NCBI GenBank assembly: GCA_045586185.1
Contig: JAZMZV010000162.1
Location: 1-8,764, forward strand
Source: RUG11551 sp045586185
GTDB taxonomy: Bacteria; Planctomycetota; Planctomycetia; Pirellulales; Thermoguttaceae
Direction: 5' to 3'
DNA length: 8,764 bases
Shown: positions 5,969 through 8,764 of the stretch, in pieces
Position numbering within the stretch: the stretch's first letter is position 1
Layout of the letters: every line of letters starts with the position of its first letter
The notes under the pieces: generated by a model
Told to the model about the DNA's origin: nothing
The model's database searches: none
What the model saw: only the letters and a program-made list of their open reading frames with translations
Made by a program: the position numbers and the translations under genes

Positions 5969-7080
5969 TTCTTTCGCCATAGTTGATCCATCGGGAAATC
6001 AATTTCCGTTTTGATTTGTTCCAAAAAACGTTTGGCGTCGACCGGATAGCCGGCTGTCGGTTCCAGACCGAGAACTTTCTTTTGCCAGTATTCGTTGAGC
6101 TGGTTCATAAACAGTTCCCGCAAGTACTTGCAGGCAATCGACGCCAGCGCCGCCGGCGGAGAGCAGTCGCTTTTCGCCTGAAAATGTATTGTCCGAACGT
6201 ATCCCTGCCACGTAAATCGGTACGAACTGATACTCTCCGACTGTTCCAGTATTTCTACGAAATCCGGCTGGGAGTCGGCGCTATCTTTTGTCTTAAATTC
6301 CAGAGTCAGACTTAACTGCTCGTCCCCTTTAGGTAAATCGTCAAAGAGCAAAAGCTGACCGGATTCGTCTTTCTCGTCTCTGCTTTCAACGCTCTGTTGT
6401 TCGGGCGATTCGTTAAAACAGTCGTTGAGCAAATCCGCATAGAAATTCCGCCCGCCGTGTTTGTCACACCAGACGACGGTTTCTCCCGGACAGCTTTTCA
6501 ACGCGGACTTTAACAGATTGAGCGTCGTTTTGGAAAGGAGCGTCGATTTATTGCCCAGAGCGTCGCATTGTGCGTTAAATCGAGCAGGGAAAACAACGTC
6601 TGAACGCAAATCCGTCAGATGAATTCCCGATTCCTCTTGAATCCGCTTGAACGCGGCTGACGTTTCGTCCAGACAAGCTTTGTCAGCGTCAATCGGAAGC
6701 GGCGTCGATTCCGGAACTTCCCACGGCGGAAGCGGATACGTTTGTTCGTTACAGATTGTCAGAGCGTTAAACAGGTCTGAAAAACAGGCGTCGTTATCCA
6801 ATCTGTCTAAGTTCCGCAATGCAGATAACAGCGCGTATTCCAGATGTTTTAACCCCGCGGCATCGCGTCCTTTATAGAGTTTTTTGGAATCGTCCAGTAA
6901 AAAAGCGCCGGGTGTAGACTTGAGTGCTTTTTTATTGCTTGCCTGACAGACAACCGGGTGCAGACGTTTGTACATTTCCGTTCCGTCGAGATCGCAGTCG
7001 GCGGTCCAAACGGAAACGGAAATAACCAGCGGTCCCAAATTGGGACCGTAGCCGGCTTCGTCTGTACCCAGTATAAACAT
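5965..7080 (-). CDS. Enlarged RNase HII-family protein (rnhB-like)
   Basis: The 371-residue product has the RNase HII architecture. GTDEAGYGPNLGP at the amino terminus supplies Asp7 and Glu8, DSKKL lies at 64-68, WCDKHGG supplies Asp206, and FQAKSD...ASIACKYLREL supplies Asp305 of the four-acid metal site. A GYPVDAKRF motif follows near the end. Such enzymes cut the RNA strand of RNA-DNA hybrids and remove ribonucleotides from DNA. Usual bacterial RNase HII has about 200 residues. The excess here lies between DSKKL and Asp206, and in an acidic, Gln-rich stretch at about 224-285 before Asp305. The usual DEAGRGP motif is DEAGYGP here; the Arg-to-Tyr change could affect recognition of the RNA-DNA junction. 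The gene starts 16 nt after rho and overlaps aroA. No clear Shine-Dalgarno precedes the ATG at 7080, but the catalytic motif begins only six residues later, so the start is firm. Activity is inferred, not shown. Confidence 0.8.
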   Translation of the reverse strand: MFILGTDEAGYGPNLGPLVISVSVWTADCDLDGTEMYKRLHPVVCQASNKKALKSTPGAFLLDDSKKLYKGRDAAGLKHLEYALLSALRNLDRLDNDACFSDLFNALTICNEQTYPLPPWEVPESTPLPIDADKACLDETSAAFKRIQEESGIHLTDLRSDVVFPARFNAQCDALGNKSTLLSKTTLNLLKSALKSCPGETVVWCDKHGGRNFYADLLNDCFNESPEQQSVESRDEKDESGQLLLFDDLPKGDEQLSLTLEFKTKDSADSQPDFVEILEQSESISSYRFTWQGYVRTIHFQAKSDCSPPAALASIACKYLRELFMNQLNEYWQKKVLGLEPTAGYPVDAKRFLEQIKTEIDFPMDQLWRKK

Positions 7081-7096
7081 GGTTACAAATCAGATT

Positions 7097-8443
7097 TTAT
7101 AAATCAAAATTGCGTTCTGAAACGCCAGCAACCAAATCGACAAAATCGCGATTGGAGTTCATTCGACCAAGTTTCATGGTCAGCTGTTCCATGGCGTCGA
7201 TCGGATTGGCGCCGGAAAGCGTTCTGCGGAGCATGGTTGCCGCGTGCAGATAGTCCGGCGGAAGAAGCATTTCTTCCCGGCGGGTTCCGCTTTGCGTGAT
7301 GTCGATAGCCGGCCAAATGCGGCGATCCGCCAAGCGGCGATCGAGAACCAGTTCCATGTTTCCAGTGCCTTTGAATTCCTGGAAAATCAGCTCGTCCATG
7401 CGGCTGTCGGTATCGATAAGCGCCGTTCCGACAATCGTCAAAGAACCGCCTTCTTCAAAGCTGCGCGCTGTCGCAAAAAGCTTTTTCGGAATGTCCATTG
7501 CCTTGACGTCAACGCCGCCGGACATCGTTTTTCCGGTATTGCCGACCCACTTGTTGAAGGCTCTGGCGAGACGGGTAATTGAGTCTAAAAGGATGAAAAC
7601 GTCTTTGCCCATTTCCGCCAAACGCTTGGCGCGTTCAATGAGCAGCTGTGACAAACGAACGTGACTTTCAATGTCGCGATCCAAAGAGCTGGCAACGACT
7701 TCCCCATTGATAACCGCGCGTTTCATGTCGGTAACTTCTTCGGGGCGTTCGTCAATAAGAAGGACAAAGAGCTGAACTTCGGGATAGTTGGTTGCAATAG
7801 CCTGCGAGATCTGCTGCAGAAGAATGGTTTTACCCGTTCGAGGAGGAGCGACAATCAGAGCGCGTTGACCTTTTCCCAACGGGGTAAGCAGGTCCATGAC
7901 TCGCGTGCTAATTGGTTCCTTGCCTGTTTCCAGCTGATACCACTCGTGCGGCGTAACGGGGGTGAGGTCTTCAAAGCGTTTGATGTTGATGTAATCGTCC
8001 GGGTTTCCGCCTTCTACAGTGAGAAGCTCTTTGACTCTCGGACCCTGATCTCGTCGCCCGGGCTGAATCAAAGCGGAAAGGGCGATTCCTTCTCGCAGAC
8101 CGTATTTTTCAATCATGGAACCGGGAACGAAGGGGTCAATCAAGCGGCGCGTGTAGGTAACCTCGCGATTGCGGATGAAGCCGTATCCATTGGGGTGCAT
8201 TTCCAGAATGCCGCTGACTTCAATCGGCTCGTAATCGTCGTGATTTTCAAAGGGATCCTGAGCTGCAATAGGCTGATTGCTGCTCTGATTGCGAGGCGTG
8301 TAGTTTCTTTTTTGATTTTGACGATTGTTGTTGTAGTTGTTGTTGTAAGAATTTCTGCCTCGATTGACATACCCATTAGAGTAATGGCGTTGTTGATCTC
8401 CGCCGCCCATTTGTCCGTAGGGCCTTCTTTCCTTCATGTTCAT
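7097..8443 (-). CDS. rho: Transcription termination factor Rho with Asn-rich N-terminus
   Basis: Rho is a ring-shaped RNA-dependent ATPase that ends transcription of untranslated RNA. The 448-residue product has a cold-shock-type RNA-binding domain at about 75-145 (NGYGFIR at 85-91). It has Walker A APPRTGKT at 199-206, IDERPEEVTDM at 230-240, Walker B DVFILLDSITRLARA at 281-295, a Q-loop region GKTMSGGVDVKAMDIPKK at 304-321, and the conserved EEGGSLTIVGTALIDT and FKGTGNMEL blocks. E. coli Rho has 419 residues and begins with a helical Rho_N domain. Here that domain is absent and residues 1-74 are a disordered segment rich in Asn, Arg, Gln, Gly and Tyr (for example NSYNNNYNNNRQNQ at 31-44). 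The ATG at 8443 and a second at 8437 are both possible starts; neither has a Shine-Dalgarno sequence. It is the first gene of the cluster. Its identity is certain; its leader may carry autoregulation, which I cannot see directly. Confidence 0.97.
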   Translation of the reverse strand: MNMKERRPYGQMGGGDQQRHYSNGYVNRGRNSYNNNYNNNRQNQKRNYTPRNQSSNQPIAAQDPFENHDDYEPIEVSGILEMHPNGYGFIRNREVTYTRRLIDPFVPGSMIEKYGLREGIALSALIQPGRRDQGPRVKELLTVEGGNPDDYINIKRFEDLTPVTPHEWYQLETGKEPISTRVMDLLTPLGKGQRALIVAPPRTGKTILLQQISQAIATNYPEVQLFVLLIDERPEEVTDMKRAVINGEVVASSLDRDIESHVRLSQLLIERAKRLAEMGKDVFILLDSITRLARAFNKWVGNTGKTMSGGVDVKAMDIPKKLFATARSFEEGGSLTIVGTALIDTDSRMDELIFQEFKGTGNMELVLDRRLADRRIWPAIDITQSGTRREEMLLPPDYLHAATMLRRTLSGANPIDAMEQLTMKLGRMNSNRDFVDLVAGVSERNFDL

Positions 8444-8672
8444 AGTTGTGTATGGGATGTTGCGCCGTCTGAAGAATTACGGCTATTGAAGTAATGGAAC
8501 GTTTGTAGGATTTCAGTAATTAATGGCTAAGAGTATTCTATGCAGGCTGTAAATAAATCCCGAAGGATAACCATTAATTTCTGAAAGAACAATTTCAGCT
8601 TTTCCTGTTCTGACCAGATAATTGTATGCGGACAGAATAGAGAAAAAAACACAATTCCAGGAATACGAAATG

Positions 8673-8698
8673 TTAATGAGAATAAGAGTTCTCATTAA
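8673..8698. repeat. 10-bp perfect inverted repeat upstream of rho
   Basis: TTAATGAGAA (8673-8682) is the exact reverse complement of TTCTCATTAA (8689-8698), separated by TAAGAG. No T run follows directly on either strand, so it is not an obvious terminator. The arms and short spacing suit either a dimeric regulator site or an RNA hairpin in a rho leader. Confidence 0.45.
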
Positions 8699-8703
8699 TC
8701 GCC

Positions 8704-8727
8704 GTTCATTTGAATGTTCACCTGAAC
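8704..8727. repeat. Tandem pair of 12-bp palindromic units (GTTCAnnTGAAy)
   Basis: GTTCATTTGAAT (8704-8715) and GTTCACCTGAAC (8716-8727) are adjacent direct copies of one pattern, and each is itself an inverted repeat around two bases. The second unit overlaps the weak -35 of the plus-strand -10 box at 8746-8751. The arrangement resembles a double operator. No cognate regulator is visible. Confidence 0.35.
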
Positions 8728-8764
8728 GTCAATTCTTTTATCAAGTATAATAATTTCATTTTTT

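Larger units (their letters stand above)
8444..8764. other. AT-rich region upstream of rho with a cluster of palindromes
   Basis: No gene is supported here. This must hold the rho promoter and leader, but I see no well-formed sigma-70 promoter on the minus strand. The best -10 is TACAAT (8626-8621), without a good -35. On the plus strand TATAAT occurs at 8746-8751, with a poor -35 (TGAACG, 8723-8728). It could serve a rightward gene outside the window. Palindromes lie at 8654-8664, 8673-8698 and 8704-8727. Confidence 0.5.

Noticed and set aside
7031..7047. GGTCCCA/TGGGACC inverted repeat at the start of the RNase HII-like gene
   Set aside because: It is explained by coding of the repeated Gly-Pro in GPNLGP of the catalytic motif; no independent regulatory role is needed.
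7661..8494. Long open frame on the plus strand, 277 codons, opposite rho
   Set aside because: It is fully antisense to the strongly conserved Rho sequence, and its protein shows no recognisable motif. It is explained as a shadow of the codon use of rho.
8513..8695. 60-codon minus-strand frame upstream of rho
   Set aside because: No Shine-Dalgarno sequence, no recognisable family, and its start falls inside the 10-bp inverted repeat. A leader peptide for rho cannot be excluded but is not supported.
8746..8751. Perfect TATAAT on the plus strand near the right edge
   Set aside because: The associated -35 is poor, the region is AT-rich, and no rightward gene is visible within the window, so it is not called as a promoter.
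1..8764. CRISPR arrays, tRNA/rRNA genes, insertion sequences or phage genes
   Set aside because: I looked for regular repeats, tRNA-like cloverleafs, transposase motifs and terminal inverted repeats and found none.

Overview
The window looks like a stretch of a planctomycete chromosome, probably from the order Pirellulales. This is an inference from three things: the FxPYxxWLGIP...HYxLLGL amino-terminal module of the largest gene, which I associate with planctomycete multidomain proteins; the divergent RNase HII-like protein; and the PilC/GspF-like protein start at the left edge. Coding DNA has intermediate GC content and is bounded by strongly AT-rich intergenic DNA. Several starts lack a good Shine-Dalgarno sequence. 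I see no tRNA, rRNA, CRISPR array, insertion sequence or other mobile-element signature.

Layout. At 1-77 (minus) is the first part of a type II secretion/type IV pilus inner-membrane protein of the GspF/PilC family. It has a well-formed promoter (TTGAAA-N17-TATAAT) with a 9-bp inverted repeat over the predicted transcription start. From about 78 to 793 lies AT-rich DNA. It holds a possible 38-codon small gene with a good ribosome binding site (485-601), several short repeats, a terminator-like hairpin read leftward, and a good plus-strand promoter (653-681). That promoter drives the dominant gene of the window, 875-4564 (plus). The encoded protein of 1229 residues has a J-domain-like amino terminus without the HPD motif, one membrane helix, a long acidic low-complexity linker, two tandem formylglycine-generating-enzyme-like (SUMF1) domains and an unrecognised carboxy-terminal domain. 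A strong bidirectional terminator (4584-4620) separates it from the convergent minus-strand genes.

The right half is a compact minus-strand cluster read in the order rho, RNase HII-like gene, aroA. The rho stop lies 16 nt before the RNase HII-like start, and that gene overlaps aroA, so one transcript is likely. Rho carries an Asn/Arg/Gln-rich disordered amino terminus in place of the usual Rho_N helical domain. The RNase HII-like protein is nearly twice the normal size but keeps all four catalytic acidic residues. AroA (EPSP synthase of the shikimate pathway) has a complete set of signature motifs. These are core functions (transcription termination, removal of RNA from DNA, aromatic amino acid synthesis), with a plausible but unproven link between Rho and RNase H in limiting R-loops. 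Upstream of rho (8444-8764) is AT-rich DNA with a cluster of short palindromes and no confident promoter for rho.

The most unusual items are the membrane-anchored J-like/double-SUMF protein, the prion-like amino terminus of Rho, the enlarged RNase HII, and the small-gene candidate at 485-601.
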